The notes under the pieces were generated by a model that was not told the origin of the DNA, ran no database searches, and saw only the letters and a program-made list of their open reading frames with translations. Source: an uncultured Erythrobacter sp. (GTDB lineage: Bacteria > Pseudomonadota > Alphaproteobacteria > Sphingomonadales > Sphingomonadaceae). Taken from it: 64,000 nt of DNA. Shown here piece by piece: positions 1 through 9,250 of the stretch (the stretch's first letter is position 1; every line of letters starts with the position of its first letter). Location: NCBI RefSeq assembly GCF_947497915.1, contig NZ_CANMIJ010000001.1, positions 1 through 64,000 of the forward strand, read 5' to 3'. Both the position numbers and the translations under genes were made by a program.

Positions 1-1
1 A

Positions 2-1111
<1,110 letters not shown>

Positions 1112-1177
1112 CCTGCGCGCTGGAAATAAACGCAGGATTGCGTCAAAGTACGATCAAATACCATCGGAGATACCGTC

Positions 1178-2038
1178 ATGAAAACCCGCACCTTCCTGTC
1201 AGCCACTGCGGCGCTTGCTGCCTTCACGCTCACCCCTGCTCCCGCGCTCGCGCAGGATGGCGACGAGCAGGTGAGTGTTGCCGAGGGCGAGCAGGCTGGC
1301 GCGGATGAGTTAGAGCAAGCCATGGCAATGCTCAGCGGGATGTTCCCTGTCGAACCGCTCACCGCCGATCAGGAAACGCGCCTTCCACTGGCTGAGCAGA
1401 TCGTTGCCAAGATGATCCCCGAGGGCACTCTGGGCGAGATGATGGAGGGCATGATGGGCGACATGCTCGGCCCGATGATGCAAATGGGGCCGAAAGCCTC
1501 CACTACGACGGTGGCCGAACAGATCGGCGTAACCGGATTTGAGATTACCTTGGACGAAGCCGAGGCTGCGGCGCTGGCGAGCATTTTTGATCCCGCGTGG
1601 GAGGAACGAAGCGAGCGTCAGGCTGCGATTCTTCCCGCACTGATGCGCGACATGATGACAGCGATGGAGCCGGGCATGCGCAAAGCCATGTCGGAACTTT
1701 ATGCGATCAATTTCACCTCTGTTGAATTGAGCGAGATTGACGCATTTTTCTCGACCGAGACCGGCGCCAACTTTGCTCGTAAAAGCTTCACCATGTCGAG
1801 CGACCCGCGCGTGATGAGCGCCAGCATGGAAGCCCTGCCGCAAATGATGGGGCAGCTGGCCAATCTCGAAACGCAGATGGCCGAAGCCACAGCCGACCTG
1901 CCGGAAAAGCGCAGCTTTGCCGACCTAACCGGCGCCGAAAAAGCGCAAGTTGCCGAGGCGACAGGGCTCACCATTGCGGAAATCGAAGAGAACCTCTCCA
2001 TGTCGGGCATGGCGTGGGAGGAAGAAGCTGCCGAATAG
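1178..2038 (+). CDS. Secreted DUF2059-like protein
   Basis: A 286-residue protein with a clear Sec signal peptide (MKTRTFLSATAALAAF..., cleavage probably after ALAQ near residue 26). The middle part is very Met-rich (LGEMMEGMMGDMLGPMMQM). The segment around residues 145-215, with YAINFTSVELSEIDAFF and TGANF, resembles the DUF2059 domain found in many exported proteobacterial proteins of unknown role. The start is an ATG preceded by GGAG about 10 bases upstream. It is probably periplasmic. Whether the Met-rich stretch binds metal such as copper cannot be decided from sequence. The DUF2059 assignment is from pattern memory and not from a search. Confidence 0.75.
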   Translation: MKTRTFLSATAALAAFTLTPAPALAQDGDEQVSVAEGEQAGADELEQAMAMLSGMFPVEPLTADQETRLPLAEQIVAKMIPEGTLGEMMEGMMGDMLGPMMQMGPKASTTTVAEQIGVTGFEITLDEAEAAALASIFDPAWEERSERQAAILPALMRDMMTAMEPGMRKAMSELYAINFTSVELSEIDAFFSTETGANFARKSFTMSSDPRVMSASMEALPQMMGQLANLETQMAEATADLPEKRSFADLTGAEKAQVAEATGLTIAEIEENLSMSGMAWEEEAAE

Positions 2039-2093
2039 GCATTCTCCTCATCGCTCCTTGCGGTGGATGCGGTGAAACGCCACATCTTGTGAT

Positions 2094-4565
2094 GTGAAGA
2101 CCGCTTCGATCCCCTCAGAAATCCAGCAATGGTTTGATGCGCGCGGATGGCGTGTGCGCCGCCATCAAACCGACATGTTGGCCAAAGCGCAAGAGGGCAG
2201 GCACGCATTGCTTGTCGCGGATACGGGCGCGGGTAAGACGCTTGCCGGTTTCCTTCCGACCCTTTGTGATTTTGCACCATCAGGTGGCAGAGCGCCGCAT
2301 GAGGGATTGCACACGCTCTATGTGTCGCCGCTCAAAGCTCTGGCGCACGATGTGAAGCGCAATTTGCTCACGCCAATTGAAGAAATCGGGCTTCCGATCA
2401 AAGTGGAGACCCGCAGCGGCGATACGCCGTCTGACCGGAAAAAACGTCAGAGAGAGCGGCCGCCGCATGTCTTGCTGACCACGCCGGAAAGCCTGTCGCT
2501 GTTGCTGTCCTATCCTGAAAGCCTCGATCTATTCGCGGGTCTTAAACGGATCGTGATCGACGAAGTTCACGCTTTCGCAACGGGAAAACGAGGCGATTTG
2601 TTGGCGCTGTCGCTCGCCCGCCTTCACAAAATCTCGCCTGATGTTCAGCGTGTCGCGCTTTCGGCAACGCTTGCAAATCCGCTCAGCTATCAGGAATGGC
2701 TTGCGCCTCAATCCGCCGATGGAACCGGCGAAATCGAGGCCGCTGATCTGGTGCTCGGGGAAAAAGGAGCCGAGCCCGAAGTCGAAATAATGCTGCCGAT
2801 TGAGGAACGCGTGCCGTGGGGTGGACATGCAGGGCGCTGGGCGGTTGGCCAGCTGTATGAAGCGATCAAAGCGAACCGCACTACGCTCATTTTTACCAAT
2901 ACACGCTTTTTGGCGGAGTTCATTTTTCAGTGTTTGTGGGAAGAGAACGAGGATCACCTGCCCATTGGCGTTCATCATGGCAGCTTGTCCGCAGAGGCGC
3001 GGCGCAAGGTTGAAGAAGCCATGGCGCGCGGTGAATTGCGCGCTTTGGTGGCGACAGCCAGCCTCGATCTGGGCGTGGACTGGGGCGATATTGATCTGGT
3101 GGTGCAAATGGGCGCGCCGAAGGGGTCCTCGCGCCTGCTCCAGCGCATTGGCCGCGCAGGGCACCGGCTCGATACGCCAAGCCGGGCGATGCTGGTGCCT
3201 GGAAACCGATTTGAATTTCTGGAGGCGATGGCGGCCAAAGATGCCGTCGATGAAGGGCAACGAGACGGCGAGGATTTCCGCGCAGGCGGACTAGACGTGC
3301 TTGCTCAGCATGTGATGGCTTGCGCGTGTGCGGGCCCTTTTCACGAGGATGAATTGCTCGCGGAAATCCAGTCGGCGCTATCTTACGCGTGGGTAGACGA
3401 AGCCGCGCTTAAACGTGTGCTCGCCTTTGTTGAAAATGGCGGATACGCGCTGAAAGCCTACGATAAATTCAAGCGCATCGTGCGCGCCAAGGATGGGACA
3501 TGGCGGCTTGCCCACCCCAATCAAGCACAGCGCCACCGCATGAATGCAGGCATTATCGTTGATAGCGAGATGCTGACGGTTCGGTTCAAAAATGGCCGCA
3601 GACTGGGCAAGGTTGAGGAGCGTTTTGCGGCGCAGCTATCGCCGGGCGACACGTTCTTTTTCGCCGGGATGAGTTTGGAGGTCGAAAGCGTCAAAGATAT
3701 GGATGTGATTGTGCGTGCAGCCAAAATGAGCGCGACAATTCCATCATATGGCGGGCTTCGCCTTCCGCTCTCCACGCACCTGTCCTCCCGAGTTCAAGAG
3801 ATGTTGAGCGACCGCGCAGGTTGGGGGCGATTTCCCGATGATGTGCGCGAATGGTTAGAGGTGCAGGACTATCGCAGCCGGATGCCAGCGCCGGGTGAAT
3901 TGCTGGTCGAAAGCTTTCCGCGCGCGGGCAAGCATTACACGACCTATTATACGTTCGAGGGGTGGAACGCGAACCAGTCGCTCGGCATGCTGATTACACG
4001 GCGGATGGAGGATCGCGGGCTTATGCCAGGCGGCTTTGTCGCCAACGATTACTGCCTCGCAGTGTGGGGGCTAAAGCCAGTAACTGATCCCAAGCCGCTG
4101 CTCTCGCCCGATATCCTGACCCATGAGTTCACCGAATGGGTCACGGAAAGCCATTTGCTTAGGCGCGCTTTCCGCGAGGTGGCTGTGATCAGCGGCCTTG
4201 TGGAGCGGCAACACCCCGGCAAGCGCAAGACAGGCAAGCAGGTCACGTTTTCGACAGACCTGATCTACGACGTATTGAAGAAATACGAACCTGATCACGT
4301 CCTGTTAGAGGCGGCATGGGCCGATGCGCGTGCGCGGATGACTGATGTCGGGCGGCTCGCTGATTTGCTTGAGCGATCGCAGCGCGAGCTTGTCCATGTC
4401 GAACTCGACCGGGTTAGCCCGCTGGCCGTGCCCGTTATGACAATGATTGGCCGCGAAGCTGTGCCTCAAGGTGCGGTTGATGACGAGCTCCTGATCGAGG
4501 CGGAAAGCTTGATCGGTGATGCGATGCGGATCGGGCCGGAGGAGGGCCCAATCCGCGATACTTAA
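2094..4565 (+). CDS. Lhr-like DEXH helicase, ligase-associated DNA damage response type
   Basis: An 823-residue superfamily 2 helicase. Visible motifs are Walker A ADTGAGKT (residues 42-49), DEVH (156-159), SAT (190-192) and motif VI QRIGRAGH (about 346), followed by the long C-terminal region of Lhr proteins. The length (about 820) and the N-terminal sequence fit the shorter Lhr class that in many bacteria is encoded beside an ATP-dependent DNA ligase and a metallo-beta-lactamase exonuclease in a damage-response set. Those partners are not in the window; the ligase and nuclease would have to be elsewhere. The start used is GTG at 2094, 55 bp after the previous gene. Its 3' end faces exbD3 with only 11 bp between them. 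Confidence 0.88.
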   Translation: MKTASIPSEIQQWFDARGWRVRRHQTDMLAKAQEGRHALLVADTGAGKTLAGFLPTLCDFAPSGGRAPHEGLHTLYVSPLKALAHDVKRNLLTPIEEIGLPIKVETRSGDTPSDRKKRQRERPPHVLLTTPESLSLLLSYPESLDLFAGLKRIVIDEVHAFATGKRGDLLALSLARLHKISPDVQRVALSATLANPLSYQEWLAPQSADGTGEIEAADLVLGEKGAEPEVEIMLPIEERVPWGGHAGRWAVGQLYEAIKANRTTLIFTNTRFLAEFIFQCLWEENEDHLPIGVHHGSLSAEARRKVEEAMARGELRALVATASLDLGVDWGDIDLVVQMGAPKGSSRLLQRIGRAGHRLDTPSRAMLVPGNRFEFLEAMAAKDAVDEGQRDGEDFRAGGLDVLAQHVMACACAGPFHEDELLAEIQSALSYAWVDEAALKRVLAFVENGGYALKAYDKFKRIVRAKDGTWRLAHPNQAQRHRMNAGIIVDSEMLTVRFKNGRRLGKVEERFAAQLSPGDTFFFAGMSLEVESVKDMDVIVRAAKMSATIPSYGGLRLPLSTHLSSRVQEMLSDRAGWGRFPDDVREWLEVQDYRSRMPAPGELLVESFPRAGKHYTTYYTFEGWNANQSLGMLITRRMEDRGLMPGGFVANDYCLAVWGLKPVTDPKPLLSPDILTHEFTEWVTESHLLRRAFREVAVISGLVERQHPGKRKTGKQVTFSTDLIYDVLKKYEPDHVLLEAAWADARARMTDVGRLADLLERSQRELVHVELDRVSPLAVPVMTMIGREAVPQGAVDDELLIEAESLIGDAMRIGPEEGPIRDT

Positions 4566-4576
4566 CTCTCTGCAGA

Positions 4577-5044
4577 TTACCGTCCGAACACGCGGTGTTG
4601 TGCATTGCCAACAAAGGCGAAGTTCGTGGCGCCTGATTCACGGATGAGAGCAATGGTTCTGGCCGAGCGATCGTAACTGGCGAGCGCCGATGGTTCGAAC
4701 CGCAAAACGGGCTCATTCTCGAGCGCACTTGCTGCGGTGACCTGCGCACGCAGCTGTTCAGGCGTCACTTCGCTGCCATTCCAAAGCAATGCGTCAGCGG
4801 ATGTGATGAAGACCGTGTTTTCCTGTTTGATCGGGAAGACAACTGGCGGGGTTTGCGGCAGGTCCACACTCGTTTGGTGTGTTTGAATGGGTATCGCCAG
4901 GATCAGCATGATGAGCAGGACCAAAAGGACATCGATAAACGGTGTGACATTCATTTCGCCCATTGCGGATGCTTTTTTGCGCCGACCGCGCGGATCATAG
5001 TTTTGAGAAAAGCGGCTGCGGCGGGCTGCGGGTGTAAAACTCAT
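4577..5044 (-). CDS. exbD: ExbD/TolR-family proton-channel subunit (third copy)
   Basis: 155 residues: a short basic cytoplasmic N-terminus, one membrane helix beginning NVTPFIDVLLVLLIMLILAI with the conserved Asp needed for proton coupling in ExbD/TolR, and a periplasmic domain. It lies at the end of the tonB-exbB-exbD-exbD cluster but is separated from it by 219 bp that contain an intrinsic terminator, so it probably has its own promoter. Its periplasmic domain keeps the SYD-S-A--I---IRESG-T-F-FVGN pattern seen in exbD2 (SYDLSAK...IKQSGVT), so the two look like duplicates of each other. Which partner complex it joins is unknown. Confidence 0.88.
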   Translation of the reverse strand: MSFTPAARRSRFSQNYDPRGRRKKASAMGEMNVTPFIDVLLVLLIMLILAIPIQTHQTSVDLPQTPPVVFPIKQENTVFITSADALLWNGSEVTPEQLRAQVTAASALENEPVLRFEPSALASYDRSARTIALIRESGATNFAFVGNAQHRVFGR

Positions 5045-5195
5045 GTCATTCTCTCCCCTTCGATTGCGGCGGGTAAGCCATATGAGTAGGCCATTGAGAG
5101 ATTGTATATCATAACTAATAAGTTGCCTAATGCGTACCAGTATTCGGATTAAGACCTATTCGGCGAGGAGTGATTGCTCCTGTTGGCAGGGCAAC

Positions 5196-5230
5196 AAAAA
5201 AGGGGCGGTCCCGCATGGGCCGCCCCTTAA
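5196..5230 (-). terminator. Intrinsic terminator after exbD2
   Basis: Read on the minus strand: GGGGCGG, an 11-base loop, CCGCCCC, then six T. It sits about 35 bp past the exbD2 stop and separates the tonB operon from exbD3. Confidence 0.85.
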
Positions 5231-5263
5231 ATTTTGTAAGCCGTTACAGCTTGGCTTGCTTGA

Positions 5264-5701
5264 TCAGCCAGCCTTGCCGAACTCGCGATACTTTTCGTTT
5301 CCGACAAAGCCGAATTTCGTCACGCCCGACTGCTTGATGATCTGCAGCACTTTCGCTGATAGGTCATAGCTGGCCTGAGCCTCTGGCTCATACTGCAGTT
5401 CTGGTTCAACAGACATCGCCATCGAATCCTGCAACAGGGTTACAAGCTGTCCCTGGCTGATTGTTTCCGCGTTCCAGAGAATCTGGTCTGTGGATGTCAG
5501 GACCAGCTTGTTTTTCACCGGATCGATGTCTGGTGGTGGTTGGTTCGTATTATCCTGCGGCAAATCAATATCAACCGAGTGCGATGCCACCGGGATCGTG
5601 ATGATGAACATGATGAGCAACACGAGCAAAACGTCGATAAGCGGCGTCATGTTCATGTCGAGCATTGGCTCGCCGTCTAGCTGGCCTCCTGCCATACCCA
5701 T
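5264..5701 (-). CDS. exbD: ExbD/TolR-family proton-channel subunit (second copy)
   Basis: 145 residues with the ExbD layout: N-terminal cytoplasmic stretch, membrane helix starting NMTPLIDVLLVLLIMFIITI with the conserved Asp, and a periplasmic domain rich in Pro/Asp followed by an alpha/beta fold. It begins 30 bp after exbD1 and is the last gene before a terminator, so it ends the tonB-exbB-exbD1-exbD2 transcript. With ExbB it should form the inner-membrane proton channel that energises TonB. Confidence 0.9.
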   Translation of the reverse strand: MGMAGGQLDGEPMLDMNMTPLIDVLLVLLIMFIITIPVASHSVDIDLPQDNTNQPPPDIDPVKNKLVLTSTDQILWNAETISQGQLVTLLQDSMAMSVEPELQYEPEAQASYDLSAKVLQIIKQSGVTKFGFVGNEKYREFGKAG

Positions 5702-5731
5702 AGTCGTAACTCCTTAAATCAGTGATCCGGC

Positions 5732-6259
5732 TTAGATGCCGGGGTCGACCGGGTTCGAGATGAAGCCAACAGTCGGATATCCAGCAGCCTGCACGTTATA
5801 AATCGTACCTGCTACACAGCGCCACGGGGCGTTGGTATCGCCGCGAATGTGGACCTGCGGAATCCGCTCCGGATCTTCCATGATTGCTTCCGGACCGCCA
5901 GCGGCCAGAACAATCGCTTCGAGACGTTTGAACGCCTCGTTTTGAAGTTCGCTGGAATCCACCGGCGTAATGTTGTTGAAATACACGCGGCATTGGCCGT
6001 TGCGTGCAGCACCTTCAAAACCAGGTTCACCTGCGCTGCGTCCCGCAGCATCAGTTGTACTGACGGTAAGCTGTAGGTTTTCAACCTTGTTCTTTGCCTC
6101 AACCGATTCGAAAACCGGAATTTCGAGCTTCTCAATCGTCTGAATCGCAACCGGAACCGCGATAAGGAAGATGATCAGGAGCACGAGCATCACGTCCACC
6201 AGCGGGGTGGTGTTGATGTCCGACATGGGCGTTTCACCGCCTCCCATCGAAATCGCCAT
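5732..6259 (-). CDS. exbD: ExbD/TolR-family proton-channel subunit (first copy, long periplasmic domain)
   Basis: 175 residues. The membrane helix TTPLVDVMLVLLIIFLIAVP carries the conserved Asp. The periplasmic part is about 30 residues longer than in the other two copies; the extra stretch contains AGRSAGEPGFEGAARNGQCR and two Cys residues (NGQCR and PWRCVAG), which could form a disulphide in the periplasm (inference). It follows exbB by 91 bp. Having two different ExbD proteins after one ExbB is common in sphingomonads and xanthomonads, where the second is needed only for some TonB substrates. Confidence 0.9.
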   Translation of the reverse strand: MAISMGGGETPMSDINTTPLVDVMLVLLIIFLIAVPVAIQTIEKLEIPVFESVEAKNKVENLQLTVSTTDAAGRSAGEPGFEGAARNGQCRVYFNNITPVDSSELQNEAFKRLEAIVLAAGGPEAIMEDPERIPQVHIRGDTNAPWRCVAGTIYNVQAAGYPTVGFISNPVDPGI

Positions 6260-6350
6260 TGCCTAATTCCTATCCCTAAAAAGTAATATGATACTGTGGT
6301 GTGGTGAGAGGCCGACCGCTTGGGCCGGCCCCGTCACAAATCCTCAGTAA

Positions 6351-7112
6351 TTAGGCCTTTTTCGCCGGCGCTGGTTTCGCAGCTGGCTTCGCTTTACCAG
6401 CCGGTGCGGCCGAGATAGCTGGCTTAACCGCGCCGTTCGAACCGATGAACGCGACGATGTCGTTCGAGAAGTCGGTCATCAGGGCGTTGATGCGGCGGTT
6501 ACGCGACTGCAGCCAGTTAAAGGCAAGCACAGCAGGAACAGCCACAAGCAGACCAATTGCGGTCATGATAAGCGCTTCACCAACCGGGCCAGCAACCTTA
6601 TCGATCGAAGCAGAACCTTCGATACCGATGTTGATCAGTGCGCGGTAGATACCGATAACCGTACCGAGCAGACCGATGAACGGTGCAGTAGCACCCACCG
6701 ATGCGAGGAACGACAGACCGCCCGAAAGCGACTGGTTGATGGTGTCTTGCGAGTGAGCGAGCTCTTCTTCAACGAAGTGGATCTCGTTGCCTGCGCCTTC
6801 CATTTTGGCGTGGTGATCCTGAGCGGTCACCGCGTCATCGGCGAGCTGACGCCATGCGCTGTTCTTTTCCAGCTTGGTTGCGCCTTCTTTAAGCGAAGGA
6901 GCGCGCCAGAAGGCGTTCTTAACACCGTTATACTGCTTCATCACCTTGTTCTGTTCGAACAGCTTGGTGAAGAGGATGTAGAACGAGCCAACCGACATGA
7001 TGACCATAACGGCAAGGATCGACCAGGCGACTGGGCCGCCTTCTTCCATGGCTTTCCAGAAGCCAAATTCGTTTACCGGCGCTTCAGTGGCCGCGAGAAT
7101 ATAAAGGTTCAT
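6351..7112 (-). CDS. exbB: ExbB/TolQ/MotA-family proton-channel protein
   Basis: 253 residues. Three membrane spans are visible: GPVAWSILAVMVIMSVGSFY near residue 30, GLSFLASVGATAPFIGLLGT near 135, and ALIMTAIGLLVAVPAVLAFN near 180. The central AxxAPFIGLLGTVIGI motif is typical of ExbB. The C-terminus is an Ala/Lys/Pro tail (AAPAGKAKPAAKPAPAKKA). The start is preceded by AGAGGAA on the minus strand. It lies between tonB and exbD1 and should be the pentameric core of the TonB energising complex. Confidence 0.93.
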   Translation of the reverse strand: MNLYILAATEAPVNEFGFWKAMEEGGPVAWSILAVMVIMSVGSFYILFTKLFEQNKVMKQYNGVKNAFWRAPSLKEGATKLEKNSAWRQLADDAVTAQDHHAKMEGAGNEIHFVEEELAHSQDTINQSLSGGLSFLASVGATAPFIGLLGTVIGIYRALINIGIEGSASIDKVAGPVGEALIMTAIGLLVAVPAVLAFNWLQSRNRRINALMTDFSNDIVAFIGSNGAVKPAISAAPAGKAKPAAKPAPAKKA

Positions 7113-7188
7113 TGCGAGTATTCCTCTTGAAAAATCTTATGTTCCAGTGATCGCGCCTTCTTCGCGAGAGCGCGACCGGAAAGCGTTA

Positions 7189-7860
7189 TCAGTTCAGGCG
7201 ATATGTAATCCGTGTCGAATAGGAACCCGACGTTGGGTTGCCGGCATCATCAAGCGCCGGATTAAACCGGGCATACCGTTCCATCCCACGGCAAGCCGCC
7301 TGATCGAGAATGCTCGAACCGCTTGATCCTGTGACGGAGCAGTTGGTGGCGCGACCATTTGGCGTAACGGTGACGCGAACGCCCACGGTGCCTTCGACTT
7401 CTTCACGCAGTGCGCGCGAGGGATAGTTTTCCTGAATACGCTGTGCCCAGCGGCGTTCGCCCCGTGTCGTCGCTCCACGTGCCTGTGACGGCGGTGGAGG
7501 CGGCGGAGCTGGCGCAGCAACCGGAGCAGGCGGCGGAATCGTCAACGCCGGCGGAGCTGGCGGTGGGATTGTCGGCTGCGTCTGAATCGGTGGCGGTGCC
7601 GGAGCGATGCTAATCGGCGGCGGAGGTGCTACCGGTGGAGGAGGCGCAGTTTCCTGCGGCTGCTCGGGCGGTGGCTCGTCCGGTTCTTCAGGGGGCGGGG
7701 GCTCCTCAATGTCAATCGTGGTAACCCGCTCGGCGATCTCTTTCACGGCTGAAATAGCCAGACCAGAGATGAGCAGATACCCGATCAGCACATGGATCAA
7801 CGCCACTATGATAATGGAAACAACCTTGTTTCCACTCATTTGTTGGTCAGCGTAGGCCAT
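7189..7860 (-). CDS. tonB: TonB energy transducer
   Basis: 223 residues: one N-terminal membrane anchor (VVSIIIVALIHVLIGYLLIS), an EPPPPEEPDEPPPEQPQ-type Pro-rich spacer of about 80 residues meant to cross the periplasm, and a C-terminal TonB domain (from about residue 135: NYPSRALREEVEGTVGVRV..., ending in YSTRITYRLN). It carries proton-motive energy from ExbB/ExbD to outer-membrane TonB-dependent receptors. It is the first gene of the minus-strand operon. No clear Fur box was recognised in the upstream region. Confidence 0.93.
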   Translation of the reverse strand: MAYADQQMSGNKVVSIIIVALIHVLIGYLLISGLAISAVKEIAERVTTIDIEEPPPPEEPDEPPPEQPQETAPPPPVAPPPPISIAPAPPPIQTQPTIPPPAPPALTIPPPAPVAAPAPPPPPPSQARGATTRGERRWAQRIQENYPSRALREEVEGTVGVRVTVTPNGRATNCSVTGSSGSSILDQAACRGMERYARFNPALDDAGNPTSGSYSTRITYRLN

Positions 7861-8230
7861 CCAGTCGCTTTCTCTCCATACACAGGCCGGTGGACATACC
7901 GGCGCAAATTCTCACGTCAGGCCCGAATCAGGTTTCGCCGAATCGGACCACAAAGACGTGAATCCCAGAATATTAAACCTCATACCTTGGGGAAAAATTG
8001 CCGATTATTACGGCCAGTCCCCTCCTTATGAGACACCTATCGCATACGTGCAGTAGGTGTTTGTTCCTTCGCAGACGATGTCCCCGATAACCGCAAAGGC
8101 AATAATGGCTGTAACGGTCAACACCTAGGCAATCAAACGCTTTATCGGTTCAGATGCAATTCACTGCGCTGGCGCTGAAGTAGGAATGTATGCAAAACGG
8201 GCTGTGCTTAAAGCGCAGGAAATCAGAGCG
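7861..8230. other. Divergent intergenic region between tonB and a secreted-protein gene
   Basis: 370 bp without a convincing gene; it should hold the promoters of both flanking genes. An inverted repeat ACACCTA/TAGGTGT (8033-8039 and 8054-8060) is present, and a third copy of the half (ACACCTAGG) occurs near 8121. Such spacing could be a regulator site, but no known consensus was recognised. Confidence 0.5.
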
Positions 8231-9136
8231 ATGACGATCATTAACCGAAATTTAAGACATAATTTCAGCGGCCTAACAGTTGCAGCGGCTATACTCGCGG
8301 CGACAATGGGCAGTGCCGGACCGGCTTTGGCGCAAAATTCAGATGCACTGCAAGCCAGCGCCGCAGAGCGCGCAACTTATGCAGATTTGGTCTCTTTGGC
8401 TGAGCGAAGCGACATGGTGATCCGCGCCGAGATTCGCCGTCAGACGCAATTAGGCCCTGATCGCGCGCCGGGATTACAGCCCGGATTTGCGCGGCTTTAT
8501 ATAGAGGCCGAAACACAGGCTCTAATCGCGGGCAATGCCAGCATCGGCGAATCGCTTGTCTATTTGGTGGATGTTCCGCTCAATGCGAAAGGCAAAGTGC
8601 CGAAGCTAAAGAAACGCGTCATGGTGCTATTTGCCAATGCGGTGCCGGGCCGTCCTGTGACCAAGCGCGGCACTGAAATCCAACTGGCGGCAAAGAACGC
8701 GCAGCTTGATTACAGCCCAGCTTTCGAAGCGCGTCTGCGTCCTGTTTTGTCGTCGCTAGCGCAGCCAGATATTCCGCCGAAGATAGAAGGTATCGCCGAT
8801 GCGCTCGCCGTGCCCGGCACATTGGCGGGCGAATCTGAAACGCAGATATTTATTGAAACCGCCGATCGTTCGCCTGTTTCGATTACGGTTCTGCGCAGGC
8901 CCGGTCTGCGCCCTGTTTGGGGCGTATCATGGGGTGAGATTGTCGATTCTGCTGCACGGGCTCCTGCGAGGAATACCCTGCGATGGTACCGGCTCGCATG
9001 TTCGCTCCCAGCAGAGCTGCCTAGCCGCGCAAACCTTGCGCGTGATCCGGCAGCACGCCGACTGGCCGCAAGCGATTACAATTTGGTCGTCGAGAGTCTT
9101 GGGCCGTGCGAGCGAGAAATCACCGAAAAAGGCTGA
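8231..9136 (+). CDS. Exported protein of unknown function
   Basis: 301 residues from the ATG at 8231 (an in-frame ATG exists at 8186, but the 8231 start puts the signal peptide at the N-terminus and has AGGAAA upstream). The signal peptide runs to about residue 36 (...MGSAGPALAQ). The mature part begins with a segment like AERATYADLVSLAERSDMVIRAEIRRQ and includes ARLYIEAETQALIAG, suggesting a beta-rich domain. I do not recognise a family. The last third contains TLRWYRLACSLPAELP. It ends 114 bp before hom. No function is assigned. Confidence 0.75.
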   Translation: MTIINRNLRHNFSGLTVAAAILAATMGSAGPALAQNSDALQASAAERATYADLVSLAERSDMVIRAEIRRQTQLGPDRAPGLQPGFARLYIEAETQALIAGNASIGESLVYLVDVPLNAKGKVPKLKKRVMVLFANAVPGRPVTKRGTEIQLAAKNAQLDYSPAFEARLRPVLSSLAQPDIPPKIEGIADALAVPGTLAGESETQIFIETADRSPVSITVLRRPGLRPVWGVSWGEIVDSAARAPARNTLRWYRLACSLPAELPSRANLARDPAARRLAASDYNLVVESLGPCEREITEKG

Positions 9137-9250
9137 TTTGCAGATATCGGATGGCAAGCGCGGCTTAGACCCCCTTAAGACAAATTGCTTTCCGTATCTC
9201 TCGGTGGGCCTATAGACCCCGACCTTGGGTAAAGGACAGGGATCTACTTC

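Noticed and set aside
6310-6330. Terminator between exbB and exbD1
   Set aside because: GGCCG/CGGCC gives a short stem with a large loop and there is no T-run on the minus strand.
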